A stretch of DNA of 64,000 bases, from NCBI RefSeq assembly GCF_000613925.1, contig NZ_BAJX01000006.1:62001-126000 (forward strand). Reading direction: 5' to 3'. This DNA is from Prevotella histicola JCM 15637 = DNF00424 (lineage in GTDB: Bacteria; Bacteroidota; Bacteroidia; Bacteroidales; Bacteroidaceae). The position numbers and the translations under genes are program-made. Below are positions 20,692 to 29,629 of the stretch, one piece after another. The notes below the pieces were generated by a model, which worked only from the letters and a program-made list of their open reading frames with translations, was not told the DNA's origin and did no database searches. Every line of letters begins with the position of its first letter. Within the stretch, counting starts at the first letter, position 1.

Positions 20692-22749
20692 TTAGAAGAG
20701 TGAAGGCTCATTGTTCTCCTCTTTTTTATCTTTGTTTTCAGTATTAGAGAGTGTAAAGCGAGCAATGAATTCATCTTCAGAGATGATAGGAATAGAAAGT
20801 TCTTTTGCCTTCTGGTTCTTACCCGAGGTACTTTCCACATCATTATTAATAAGGAAATTAGTGGATTTTGACACAGAGCCAGTGACCTTACCACCCTGAC
20901 TTTCAATGTAAGCTTTTAGTTCGTTGCGGTTCTTATAGTGGTGTACATCACCTGTAACGACAAACGTCAATCCTTGACAACTGCTACCTGTTGGGGTTGA
21001 TGATTGTTGACTGATATTTAGTTCGGGCAACAGATTATGTAGCATGGCGTGGTTATCTTCATCCTTCATCCAGCGAACGAAGCTTGTACTTTTCTCTGGT
21101 CCAATACCAGCAATGGTAGAGAAGACGTCATCAGAGATACTTTCTGTTGCAGTTTTGATAAGTTCCTCCAACGGATAAGCTGATAACAAACGATTACAAA
21201 CGTCTTGTCCTATGAGTGGAATGTTGAGAGCAAACAGTAGTCGACGTGCTTCCACATTGCGTGCTTTCTCAATAGCTGTTAGTAGATTGCTGACACTCTT
21301 ATTCCCAAATCCCTCCATAGTACGCAGTTCAGGAGCATGTTCCTTGAGGTGGAAGAAGTCTGCATATTCACAAACCCATCCTAGGTTTATAAATTTTTGT
21401 ACAGTTTGTTCAGATAGTCCATCTATATTCACACCTTCCTTTGATACGAAACGACCGAATTTCTTCAGCTGCTTGGCAGGGCAGTGGCTGTTTGTGCAAT
21501 GTAAAGTACGTGTTCCGCTAACCTCACTTTCAACTACTTCTGTTGCAGAATGGCATACTGGGCATGTTTCAGGAATGTGGAATATTCCTATTCGTTCTAT
21601 TACATTGATAACCTTTGGGATGATTTTATTAGCTTTGATAACGGCAATCTTTGTTCCCTTATCACCAATGCCCAATCGTTCACACTCGGAGATATTACAG
21701 AGAGAAGCACGCTTGACAGTAGTTCCTTCCAGTTCTACAGGACGAAATACGGCGACAGGTGAGATTGTTGATGCTGCACATGACCATTCAACATGGTCTA
21801 ATTCTGTTTCAGCACTCTCATCTCGCCACTTAAAAGCATAGCCAGCGCGTGTAGCATGATGCCCCGTAACAGAGCCTGTTGCTGCATATGCAGTGTCGTC
21901 GTATGTGATGACTAATCCGTCAACAGGGTAGGGGAATCTGACTATTTTATGGTTTGAGTCCGATGAATGGGAAGTTTGTTCGCCTGTAACACGTTCTGTC
22001 CAGAGGTTGATTACAGATTGTATGTTTGCCGCATTAGGTTGTTCTATACATTCTCTGTCAACAGGTTTAAAGCCTTGATGTTCGAGCCATGCCATCCGCT
22101 CTCCCCATGAAATAATCTCTTCCTCAACATAAACAAGTGTGAAAGGTATCCAACGTAGATGACGTTCTTTAACCTCATTGATATCCTTCAGTGTCAAAGA
22201 ACCTGATGCAAGGTTACGAGGATTGGCATACTCTTCTTCTGACTCCATGTTGAATTGCTCGAAATCAGGATAGCTAATGACCGCTTCCCCACGGATAACG
22301 AGATGTCCCTTATATTTAATGGTGGGGAGAATGCCGTCAATGGCAGGAGCTAAGCGAGTGATATTCGTACCTATATGCCCGTTGCCACGTGTGACAACCT
22401 TGGTCAGCTTACCATTATCATATGTGGCGACCAGTGTCAATCCATCTAATTTCCATGAAAGCCAGATAGGCCTTCCTTCTGCCCATTTAGCCAGATCAGC
22501 TACTTTCTTGGTCTTAGCCAGTGACAGAGCGGGGAACTCATGTTCCTCTTTCTGACCAGCAACATCATCGGCAGAGACATTCTGCGTTGGTGAATCTGCC
22601 AGTACAATGCCCGTTTCTTCTTCTAATTTCTTAAGCTTGTCAAAGGCAGCATCCCATTCGTAATCAGTCATGAGTTCTTCACGACCATTATAATACGCAT
22701 CTGACGCAGCATTGAGCTGGTTGACTAAATTCTGTATTTCTTCGTTCAT
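20692..22749 (-). CDS. ligA: NAD-dependent DNA ligase, divergent LigA
   Basis: DNA ligase of 685 residues that seals nicks using NAD. The adenylation lysine is Lys100 in LSWKLDGLTLVATY (KLDG). A Cys4 zinc finger follows (CPVCHSATEVVE...CTNSHCPAKQ), then helix-hairpin-helix repeats and a C-terminal BRCT domain (GLTFVVTGDVHHYKNRNELK). It departs from the usual LigA text: TRGNG replaces TRGDG, and the block after it (HIGTNITRLAPAIDG) lacks the normal EDVT-N-RT signature. It may be the second, divergent LigA carried by some Bacteroidales rather than the housekeeping enzyme. The start is ATG 22749. Confidence 0.88.
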   Translation of the reverse strand: MNEEIQNLVNQLNAASDAYYNGREELMTDYEWDAAFDKLKKLEEETGIVLADSPTQNVSADDVAGQKEEHEFPALSLAKTKKVADLAKWAEGRPIWLSWKLDGLTLVATYDNGKLTKVVTRGNGHIGTNITRLAPAIDGILPTIKYKGHLVIRGEAVISYPDFEQFNMESEEEYANPRNLASGSLTLKDINEVKERHLRWIPFTLVYVEEEIISWGERMAWLEHQGFKPVDRECIEQPNAANIQSVINLWTERVTGEQTSHSSDSNHKIVRFPYPVDGLVITYDDTAYAATGSVTGHHATRAGYAFKWRDESAETELDHVEWSCAASTISPVAVFRPVELEGTTVKRASLCNISECERLGIGDKGTKIAVIKANKIIPKVINVIERIGIFHIPETCPVCHSATEVVESEVSGTRTLHCTNSHCPAKQLKKFGRFVSKEGVNIDGLSEQTVQKFINLGWVCEYADFFHLKEHAPELRTMEGFGNKSVSNLLTAIEKARNVEARRLLFALNIPLIGQDVCNRLLSAYPLEELIKTATESISDDVFSTIAGIGPEKSTSFVRWMKDEDNHAMLHNLLPELNISQQSSTPTGSSCQGLTFVVTGDVHHYKNRNELKAYIESQGGKVTGSVSKSTNFLINNDVESTSGKNQKAKELSIPIISEDEFIARFTLSNTENKDKKEENNEPSLF

Positions 22750-22837
22750 TGTTTCAGAAAAGGGAAAATCATGGCTCTTATAAAGAGCTGAGATATTATA
22801 TTATATAATGGATGTTTGTAATCCAGGATGGTGTGAA

Positions 22838-23230
22838 CTACCATATTAGCTTGATGAGTTCTGCATCAGCGGCAGCCCAGTTAAGTTGTGGAAAATCATC
22901 AGGTTTCAGCCAACAGACATCAATGTGTGCAAAAAGTTTGAAGTTCTTATCGTGTGCAGTACAACTATATGCTGTAAGATGGATAAAGAAGTCAGGGTAT
23001 TCATACTCCATTTCTGCAAGCTGAGGACCAACTTGTATCTTCCAATCCATTTCCTCAAGAATCTCACGTTGCAGAGCTTTTTGTTTGCTTTCGTCAGCTT
23101 CAACCTTTCCACCGGGGAACTCCCAATGCTCTGAAATGTAGTCTGGTCCTTTGCGAAGTCTTTGTGTGCATAGGACTTTCTCACCATCTTTGATGATTGC
23201 ACATACAACCTTTATGTGTGGCTTGTTCAT
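22838..23230 (-). CDS. Nudix hydrolase, MutT-like (8-oxo-dGTP diphosphatase)
   Basis: A 130-residue Nudix enzyme, the normal MutT length. The Nudix box GKVEADESKQKALQREILEE fits GX5EX7REUXEE. HWEFPGGK precedes it, and the C-terminal LNWAAADAELIKLIW resembles the MutT purine-contacting end. It is likely to clean oxidised dGTP from the nucleotide pool. A -7 box (TACATTTG, 23253-23260 minus) lies 22 bp upstream. It is divergent from nhaD. Confidence 0.9.
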   Translation of the reverse strand: MNKPHIKVVCAIIKDGEKVLCTQRLRKGPDYISEHWEFPGGKVEADESKQKALQREILEEMDWKIQVGPQLAEMEYEYPDFFIHLTAYSCTAHDKNFKLFAHIDVCWLKPDDFPQLNWAAADAELIKLIW

Positions 23231-23252
23231 GTTTAAACTCTTAGTTTTGGCA

Positions 23253-23260
23253 CAAATGTA
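23253..23260 (-). promoter_or_regulatory. Promoter -7 box of the Nudix gene
   Basis: TACATTTG (minus strand) fits TAnnTTTG, 22 bp before the ATG at 23230. Confidence 0.55.
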
Positions 23261-23335
23261 CTACAAATTTGCTGAATGTAAGCTTTTTATCCCAATTAAT
23301 TCTTATTCTATCTATGTTAACTCATATCTTTTGTT

Positions 23336-23343
23336 TACCTTTG
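23336..23343 (+). promoter_or_regulatory. Promoter -7 box of nhaD
   Basis: TACCTTTG on the plus strand, 32 bp before the chosen nhaD ATG at 23376. This supports that start over upstream in-frame codons, which would precede the promoter. Confidence 0.6.
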
Positions 23344-23375
23344 TGCACTATAAAATAAATCGAAACTATAAAATA

Positions 23376-24761
23376 ATGTCTACACTAACAATTGGAATTA
23401 TCGTCGTCTTCGTCTTGGGCTATGCTTTTATAGCTATGGAGAGTTTGATAAAAATCAATAAGGCTGCAATAGCTTTGTTGATGTTTGTGTTCTGCTGGGT
23501 TCTTTATATGGTAGACCCCGCACCGTTTGTACAACTTATGCACCCCGATTTTAAGGGGACAGGTGAGCAAGTATTATCGTTTGTGAACTCGTTAATCACC
23601 GAGCATCTCGGCGATACAGCAACGACACTCTTCTTCCTTATGGGAGCTATGACTATCGTGGAGATTGTTGATCAAAATGGTGGTTTCAACTGGGTAAAGA
23701 ACGTAATGCATTCTAAGACAAAGCGAAGTCTACTGTGGAAGATTGCATTTATGACTTTCTTCTTGTCAGCTATCTTGGATAATCTAACAACAAGTATAGT
23801 GATGGTAATGATTCTTCGTAAGCTTGTCCATGATAAGAAAGACCGAATGATATATGCTTCGTTGGTAATCATTGCAGCAAACTCTGGTGGTGCATTCTCT
23901 CCAATAGGTGATGTTACAACCATTATGCTGTGGAATGCTGGTATGATAACAGCAGGTGGTGTCATCAGCGAGATCTTCATACCGTCTTTGTTGTCCATGA
24001 TTATCCCTGCTCTTCTGCTTCAGACAGTTTTGAAAGGGAATATTGAGTATGATGATATGGGGACCGACTTAATGGGTGATACGGTTGTTCTAGAATTCAC
24101 AGCCCTACAGCGTAAGCTTATATTTGCTATTGGTGTTGGTGGTCTGTGCTTTGTTCCGCTCTTCCATTATCTGACGGAACTTCCTCCATTTGTAGGAATC
24201 TTGTTGGTATTAGGAATCTTATGGTCAGTTACCGAACTATTCTATCGCCATATGCATAGGAGGAGAGGAGATAATATTCAGTTCTCAAAGCGTGTTTCTA
24301 ACTTACTGAGTCGTATCGACATGTCAACGATTCTCTTCTTCCTTGGTATTCTTATGGCTGTTGCCTGCCTTGAGGAAGTTGGAGTATTACATGAACTTGG
24401 TGGCGGACTGAACAGTTTCTTTAAAGGTAATCATTATGCTGTAACAGGAATAATCGGAGTGCTTTCCTCTATAGTAGACAATGTTCCTCTTGTTGCAGGT
24501 AGCATGGGTATGTATCCGGTTCAGGCAACAGGCGACATGGCAGTAGATGGTATCTTCTGGCAGCTCTTGGCTTATTGCGCTGGTGTAGGTGGTTCCATCC
24601 TTATCATTGGTTCCGCAGCTGGAGTTGTCGTAATGGGACTGGAGAAGATAACCTTTGGTTGGTATATGAAGAAGATTTCGTGGTTAGCTTTCTTGGGTTA
24701 CCTCTGCGGTATCCTTTTTTATTGGGTTATCCGTACGTTTATCTTCACAACTCCGTTGTAA
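23376..24761 (+). CDS. nhaD: Na+/H+ antiporter NhaD
   Basis: Inner-membrane sodium/proton antiporter of the IT superfamily, 461 residues with about 12 membrane segments. The start ATG 23376 (MSTLTIGIIVVFVLGYAFIA) is used because a -7 box lies just upstream. An in-frame extension to 23151 would run back through the divergent Nudix gene. Family landmarks include SAILDNLTTSIVMVMILRKL and IIAANSGGAFSPIGDVTTIM, the ion-binding helices, and a second SSIVDNVPLVAG. It is probably monocistronic, with a strong terminator after the stop. It sets cytoplasmic pH and sodium homeostasis. Confidence 0.93.
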   Translation: MSTLTIGIIVVFVLGYAFIAMESLIKINKAAIALLMFVFCWVLYMVDPAPFVQLMHPDFKGTGEQVLSFVNSLITEHLGDTATTLFFLMGAMTIVEIVDQNGGFNWVKNVMHSKTKRSLLWKIAFMTFFLSAILDNLTTSIVMVMILRKLVHDKKDRMIYASLVIIAANSGGAFSPIGDVTTIMLWNAGMITAGGVISEIFIPSLLSMIIPALLLQTVLKGNIEYDDMGTDLMGDTVVLEFTALQRKLIFAIGVGGLCFVPLFHYLTELPPFVGILLVLGILWSVTELFYRHMHRRRGDNIQFSKRVSNLLSRIDMSTILFFLGILMAVACLEEVGVLHELGGGLNSFFKGNHYAVTGIIGVLSSIVDNVPLVAGSMGMYPVQATGDMAVDGIFWQLLAYCAGVGGSILIIGSAAGVVVMGLEKITFGWYMKKISWLAFLGYLCGILFYWVIRTFIFTTPL

Positions 24762-24807
24762 CATTTAGCAGTATAAAAAGGCTTATACGAGTTTTACATA
24801 ATATAAG

Positions 24808-24842
24808 AACCGGGTGACTCCAATATTTGGAATCACCCGGTT
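24808..24842 (+). terminator. Intrinsic terminator of nhaD (convergent gap)
   Basis: AACCGGGTGA-TCC pairs with GGA-TCACCCGGTT around AATATTT, followed by TTTTGTTATT. It may also slow minus-strand transcription from the BtuG-like gene. Confidence 0.85.
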
Positions 24843-24858
24843 TTGTTATTGTACTTGT

Positions 24859-25932
24859 TTAGTTGGCAAAGCGTACATTCTGTGCACTCATTCCAACGAT
24901 GATGTTACCCTGGATAAGCTTGCCCTCTGGTGAATAGTAGAAGACCTCGCTTGGAGAATTATAATCTGGAGTGTCTATAACATAGATGTTACCCCACTTG
25001 TCAACATTAACTTGTTGAGGACTGTGAAGCCCTGTCGTATCGAGATTAGTCTTCTGACCTGTAGCTAAGTCATAGAAGAAGAAACTCTTATCATCGCTTC
25101 CGTAAGGAGCATAGAGGCAGACAAGCGCATTCTTCTTAGCACTGTATGCAATGGCAGTAGCATTAAAGAGTTGTGTCACTTTGTTGGTCTTTGTGTCAAT
25201 CTTCTGTACTAATGGCTTCTCTGTATAATCAAACATAGACACGATAAACACGTCATTACCGGCAGCAATGTTCTGATTGTAAGGATTAAGCCCAACCTCA
25301 ATATTCTTTGGATTACGGAATGTGTTGAGGTCTACTACTGCTAAGTACTTACCAGTGTTTGCTATACTACGGTTTGAAAGGTTTGCATATAGCTTACCAT
25401 TCGTAATTGATATTGCCTCTGGGTGGTCACCCACAACAACAGAGTCGACCAGTGGCTTCACTTTGTCGTTAGGATTCATCTTATATACTTTACCGCTATA
25501 GGCAGAGAAGTAAACATACTTGCCATCTGTAGCCAAGTAACGTGGCTCAACGTTGTGGAGCTTAATGGTCTGTTCAACTTTCCCTTGTCGGTTCAAAACT
25601 TCTATTTTTGATGATGTCGTACAAGCAACAACTACTTTATCATGGAATACGATTAAGTCTTGTGCATCACCGATACCAATACCATTCTGTGCCTTATAAG
25701 CATCTTGGAATACGAAAGGTGCTGTTGGACGAGCTTGAATATTGTAATCAAGAATACCAACAGTACCATTGTTTGCGCCCCAGTTACCGGCACAAGAAAC
25801 ATAGACGTCTGTGGTTGATACCTCTGGTTGTTTACCAACATTAATGTCGTCATCATCGCTACAAGCGGTGAAAGTGAGCGCAGACATGAGGATAATGCCT
25901 AACGCAAGTAGATTCTTTTTCATTGTCTTCAT
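24859..25932 (-). CDS. BtuG-like surface lipoprotein beta-propeller, B12 capture
   Basis: Lipoprotein of 357 residues (signal ending ALTFTACSDDDD) with a run of YVSCAGNWGANNGTVGILDY, VLNRQGKVEQTI and YVFFSAYSGKVYKM-type blades of a seven-bladed propeller (YncE/DUF5074 family). In Bacteroides, BtuG proteins of this kind sit on BtuB and bind cobalamin tightly (established for that family). Here the gene is 56 bp downstream of btuB and under the same B12 riboswitch, which supports the assignment. The acidic DDDD after the lipid cysteine fits the Bacteroidetes surface-lipoprotein export signal. Ligand binding is inferred. Confidence 0.82.
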   Translation of the reverse strand: MKTMKKNLLALGIILMSALTFTACSDDDDINVGKQPEVSTTDVYVSCAGNWGANNGTVGILDYNIQARPTAPFVFQDAYKAQNGIGIGDAQDLIVFHDKVVVACTTSSKIEVLNRQGKVEQTIKLHNVEPRYLATDGKYVYFSAYSGKVYKMNPNDKVKPLVDSVVVGDHPEAISITNGKLYANLSNRSIANTGKYLAVVDLNTFRNPKNIEVGLNPYNQNIAAGNDVFIVSMFDYTEKPLVQKIDTKTNKVTQLFNATAIAYSAKKNALVCLYAPYGSDDKSFFFYDLATGQKTNLDTTGLHSPQQVNVDKWGNIYVIDTPDYNSPSEVFYYSPEGKLIQGNIIVGMSAQNVRFAN

Positions 25933-25988
25933 TGTTTTGTTTATAATTAATTTTGGTTTAATCCTTTTATTGTGGTTATGTTTCTTGC

Positions 25989-27964
25989 TTAAAGTTCCCA
26001 GCTTACAGACAGTCGCCAGTTGGTGCCTGGCATTGGATAGAAACGTACGACCTCATAGTTCTTATTGCCAAGATTGCGCGCATCAAACTGTACTCGTAAT
26101 TGCTGCTTATTGAGTTTGAACTCCCGCGAGAGCGTTATGCTATGGTCAGTAAATGGTTTCATACGATTGTCTGGAATGTTATAACTCAGCGTATATCGTT
26201 CGCCCATGAACAAAACATTATAACTGAAATCGAGCCAAGGAGTATGTAGTAAGACGCTTGCTGAACCCGAATGGCGTGGGGTATAAGCTATCTGATTACA
26301 ATAATAGACGGCTGTTGGGTTGCTGATATCAGTTGCCTTCATCAGACTATAGCTACCTGTCGCACTCACGGACCAATCATTACCCCATTTCTTCTCAATG
26401 TTTGCTGATACATCCAGCCCTAATTGGCGCACCTTCCCAGCGTTCATCATCTGCCAATAGAACATCTTTGGTACCGCAATAATCTTATCGGTGACGTTGC
26501 CGAAATACCCATCAGCGGTCAAGGAAAGCTGGAGTGTACGATTAAAGGTGTGCGAGTAAGTGGCACCAAGGTTCCACATGCGTGACTTCTCTGGGTTCAG
26601 ATGGCGGTTACCAATACCCGTATAATAAAGTTCATTGAGTGTTGGAGTACGGAAAATGTCCTTATATCCAAAGCGGAGGCGGAAGTCTTGCAGGCAACGC
26701 CACTGCATACTGAAGGCAGGCGACAGTCTGTGAAATCCGTTCGAAGCGTTCCCTTGTTTTACACGTTCGTAGATATTCGTTGCGAGAAGAGATGCATTGA
26801 TACTGAAAGAACCTATCTGATAGTTGGCTGCTAAGGCTGTCCACAGTGAGTTGCGGGTTGGGTTAGCAGCTTTCGGCAGCGTCATGGATAGATGGTTATG
26901 CGCATAATCCTGTGCGAAAGAAAGGTTTAATCCCTGCAACGGATTTGTCCACAGCGTCGCTGTTAGGTAAGTCTCGTTCTGTCGGTAGGTGTCTTCTTTA
27001 TATCCACTGGCAGGTATATCAGAGTAGCGTGACCAAACGTAATTCCATTTAGCAGCCGCTTTCATCTTGATACGATTGCTAAATAGGTTCTCATAGAGCA
27101 TTTGTGTAAAGACATTCTTATCTTTCAGACGTTCTGCAGAGTAAGTGTTGTCATAGATGACAGCCCCTGGCAATCCTCTGTTTGACGTGAAGCCGTAAGC
27201 CTTCCACTGCAATGTCTGCTTATCCGTGAGCTGATAGCTCATGTTCAGTTCGCCTCGCCATGTTTTTATGTCACTGTTGTTTCTACGCTCATGGATGGTC
27301 TTGATACCATTCTTTAGCGTGAACCAGTAAACTCCGTCAGCCCTTTCGTAGCTTGTGTATGCGCCAATCCCCAAACGTGAGAGCTGTTGATGATAAAGTA
27401 GGAGGGTGCAAAGAGACCATAGCTACCCGTGCGCAGCGACGTTGTGAGGTGTGGCTTGCGGTCGGATACGCCTTGTAACGTACTGATATTGATGAGTCCT
27501 GCCGAGGTATAAGCCTTTGCACTCTGATAGATATTGTCTTCTTGTCCAATCTGCAAACTGACGAGTGAGACGTTGTCAAGCGTGAAGCGGGAGAGATCTA
27601 CCTGTCCACTCTGGCAGTCGCCCACCTGTACTCCATCATACGTGACGCCCGTGTGTCCAGCCCCTAAGCCTCGAATATTAACCGTCTTCATACCGCCTAC
27701 ACCGCCATAGTCCTTCACCTGTACACCAGCAAACCGTTTCAGCGCATCGCCCATGTCGTGGATGCCGAGACGCTCCATATCCGTGTGTGACAGTGTCTGT
27801 ATCGGTGTACTTGCCAATACATTCCTAGGAATACGGAAGCCTTTAACCACAACCTCGTCTATTGTCTGTGTGGAATCATTGGTTATGGTTTGTGCTGCCA
27901 TACTCAAAGGACATAACAACAGTAAGAAAGAAGCCAGTTGCCTCATCTTCTTATAATGTATCAT
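25989..27964 (-). CDS. btuB: TonB-dependent vitamin B12 receptor BtuB (single frameshift)
   Basis: Outer-membrane cobalamin transporter of about 658 residues. Signal peptide LASFLLLLCPLSMAAQ is followed by a TonB box (TIDEVVVKG) and plug motifs (VKDYGGVGGMKTVNIRGLG, GVTYDGVQVGDCQSGQVDLS), then the barrel to a C-terminal WEL. The frame breaks at the C4 run 27369-27372 (plus); one more base gives SSHVWGIGAYTSYERADG. The cobalamin riboswitch just upstream and the BtuG-like gene downstream make the B12 role likely. The start could be 27964 or the internal Met 18 bp later. Confidence 0.9.
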
Positions 27965-28009
27965 AATGGTTCTATGCAGTGCCTTTCCTCGAGGGATGCA
28001 ATGACTTGC

Positions 28010-28145
28010 AATGGCAGGTCTTCTGACTTGTTATCCAAAAGAAGGTAAACGCCTTCCCAATCATTCGCTATCAGTGGCTTATGTTTACCTGTGACAGACA
28101 ACTTACAGCTGCGGGACAGTAGCGGAATCTCACCGTTTTCCCTTT
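28010..28145 (-). promoter_or_regulatory. Cobalamin riboswitch upstream of btuB
   Basis: The minus-strand transcript contains the ordered B12-riboswitch signatures: GGGAAAACGGTGAGATTCC, CTGTCCCGCAGCTGTAA, GCCACTG, GGGAAGGC and the B12 box AGTCAGAAGACCTGCC (28013-28028). It ends about 45 nt before the btuB start, so it can control translation or transcription of btuB and the BtuG-like gene, lowering expression when B12 is abundant. Confidence 0.95.
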
Positions 28146-28180
28146 TTAATCATGTAATGTTAATGAACCTATTGCGCGTG

Positions 28181-28188
28181 CAAAGATA
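28181..28188 (-). promoter_or_regulatory. Promoter -7 box of the B12 operon
   Basis: TATCTTTG (minus strand) matches TAnnTTTG and lies just before the riboswitch aptamer. Confidence 0.65.
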
Positions 28189-28265
28189 CTATAAAGGGGA
28201 GAGATAGGCAAATAAATAAGGTGATTTCATGGTTGTTCTGATATTTGTGACAGGCTCGTCCAGTC

Positions 28266-28538
28266 TTTCTCACCTGTTTGCGAATCGTGTTCCACCTGTT
28301 CCAGCATTCTTTATCACCCGTTCTCCATTCCTTTCTCACGTGTTGCGCATCATTGACACACGTATATAAAGTTAGTCTCATCATGATGAGACACAAGTTT
28401 CACCATGGTGACACAATAGTTTCACCATGGTGAAAATAAGAAAAGATACGGAACTCAAAGATGTAAGACGCATGAGAAAGGAATGGAGAACGGGTGAGAA
28501 AGAATTCGGAAACCTATTAGACAAAAAGCGCAAACAGG
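28266..28538. repeat. Array F: long 22-bp palindromic array with inverted halves
   Basis: Eight units start at 28266, 28288, 28310, 28332, 28354, 28376, 28398 and 28420, each 22 bp apart, with cores such as TTTCTCACCTGTT, CTCATCATGATGAG and TTTCACCATGGTGA. Three or four further units in reverse orientation follow at 28450, 28472, 28494 and 28516 (ATGAGAAAGG, GGTGAGAAAG), again 22 bp apart but shifted in phase. The two halves face each other across the palindromic units near 28400-28435. The region lies between the B12 operon promoter and the 3' end of the GNAT gene. Two short open frames here are products of the repeats, not genes. Confidence 0.85.
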
Positions 28539-28581
28539 GTTCTAAACATATAGTCTCAAGGTTTGAAACAAAGAGGGACGC

Positions 28582-29154
28582 TTATGAGTTATGTTTCTGT
28601 AGATGTCGCATTGGGTGTCCGCCCCATGTGTTCTCACCTACAAACGTGAAGCCTATGCGCTTGTAGAGGCGCTCGGCTTGCGGGTTGCCAGTGTCTACTA
28701 ATAGTCCTGTTGGTAGGTTCATGCGTTGTCCCTTCTCGATAGTAGCACGGAGAAGTTGTGTTGCAATGCCTCGACCTCTATGGTTGTTGCTGACGCAGAG
28801 AGAGTCGATATAAAGTTCACCAGCGGTCGTCTCGTCTTCCATGTTAGAAAAGTCTCTACCGAAAGTCTGCTTTGCCCCGTCTATAAATTCTTGGCGTAAT
28901 TCGTGGAGCTTAGCCCCATCATAGCTTACGCATACGCCCGCTATTTCGTTGTTCTCCGTCATAGCTACCAGTGTGTTACGATAGGAATATTGCGAATCCT
29001 CTCGTTCAACTAATAGAGTCATCAACTGATGGAACTCATCTAACGTATGTTCTGGTCCTGCAAACCACTGGCAGCACTCGTGGTTCATTGCCTCCATAAT
29101 CATTCGTGCTATCACTGCCGCCTGTTCTTTTCGTGCTTCTGTAATTTTAATCAT
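28582..29154 (-). CDS. GNAT family N-acetyltransferase
   Basis: A 190-residue acetyl-CoA-dependent acyltransferase. IKITEARKEQAAVIARMIMEA opens the GNAT fold, IAGVCVSYDG is the central strand, and LYIDSLCVSNNHRGRGIATQLL is the acetyl-CoA pyrophosphate loop (RGRGIA). GLLVDTGNPQAERLYKRIGF is the conserved C-terminal strand and helix. The substrate is unknown. The -7 box TATCTTTG (29159-29166 minus) ends only four bases before the ATG, so the message may be leaderless. No later Met keeps the domain intact. Confidence 0.9.
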   Translation of the reverse strand: MIKITEARKEQAAVIARMIMEAMNHECCQWFAGPEHTLDEFHQLMTLLVEREDSQYSYRNTLVAMTENNEIAGVCVSYDGAKLHELRQEFIDGAKQTFGRDFSNMEDETTAGELYIDSLCVSNNHRGRGIATQLLRATIEKGQRMNLPTGLLVDTGNPQAERLYKRIGFTFVGENTWGGHPMRHLQKHNS

Positions 29155-29158
29155 GGTG

Positions 29159-29166
29159 CAAAGATA
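29159..29166 (-). promoter_or_regulatory. Promoter -7 box abutting the GNAT start
   Basis: TATCTTTG on the minus strand, with four bases between it and the ATG at 29154. Transcription would begin at or next to the start codon. Confidence 0.55.
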
Positions 29167-29258
29167 CGGAGAGAATATGGTATTTTATGGTTCTACTTGT
29201 ATTATTCTTTGGCATTTATCATCGTTTCTCATAGTCATTCCTAACGTGTATAAACGCA

Positions 29259-29294
29259 ATTACCCTCTCTAATCATGTGATTAGAGAGGGTAAT
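29259..29294 (-). terminator. Hairpin terminator after SemiSWEET gene
   Basis: A 16-bp perfect stem (ATTACCCTCTCTAATC with its complement) around a 4-base loop, 21 bp past the stop at 29316. Confidence 0.8.
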
Positions 29295-29315
29295 ATGTTT
29301 AGCTTTTACCTTGCT

Positions 29316-29576
29316 TTATAGTGCTGTGAATGCTGCTACGAAACCAAAGATGATACCAGGTGTGTTGGCAATAGCCAATGGCCAATCGCGTTTCTCCTTG
29401 AATAGTCCGTATGCAACCCACAAGGTGCAGTTGATACCTGCCATGAATGGCTGAATGAAGGTGCCCTTGTGTCCTGCGAGGTTATTCTCTATTTGTGGGA
29501 AATAGAAGATATACATTAATACTGATGTTATCATACCAACCCATCCCATTGAGGTGAAGAACTTTTCTTTTGTCAT
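29316..29576 (-). CDS. SemiSWEET family transporter
   Basis: An 86-residue inner-membrane protein with three predicted membrane helices, the size and shape of bacterial SemiSWEET sugar transporters, which work as dimers. The Pro-Gln pair is in MYIFYFPQIENNLAGHKGTF, and the conserved Trp/Asn region is INCTLWVAYGLFKEKRDWPL followed by NTPGIIFGF. The start is ATG 29576. It is co-directional with and 53 bp downstream of the small membrane protein gene at 29630-29941. The sugar substrate is not predictable. Confidence 0.88.
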   Translation of the reverse strand: MTKEKFFTSMGWVGMITSVLMYIFYFPQIENNLAGHKGTFIQPFMAGINCTLWVAYGLFKEKRDWPLAIANTPGIIFGFVAAFTAL

Positions 29577-29629
29577 AATCGTAAGTCTATAAATGTAATA
29601 TACCTATTGTTTGTTATCTCTGTGCGTTA

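Noticed and set aside
20646..20906. Upstream start for the flavodoxin gene
   Set aside because: It would overlap ligA and adds residues without family similarity before a good signal peptide.
23151..23375. Upstream start for nhaD
   Set aside because: The extension runs through the divergent Nudix gene, and a -7 box lies between it and the chosen ATG.
28169..28666. Two small open frames on opposite strands sharing RKEWRTG(D/E)KE
   Set aside because: They are translations of the inverted 22-bp repeats of array F; no promoter, start context or family supports them.
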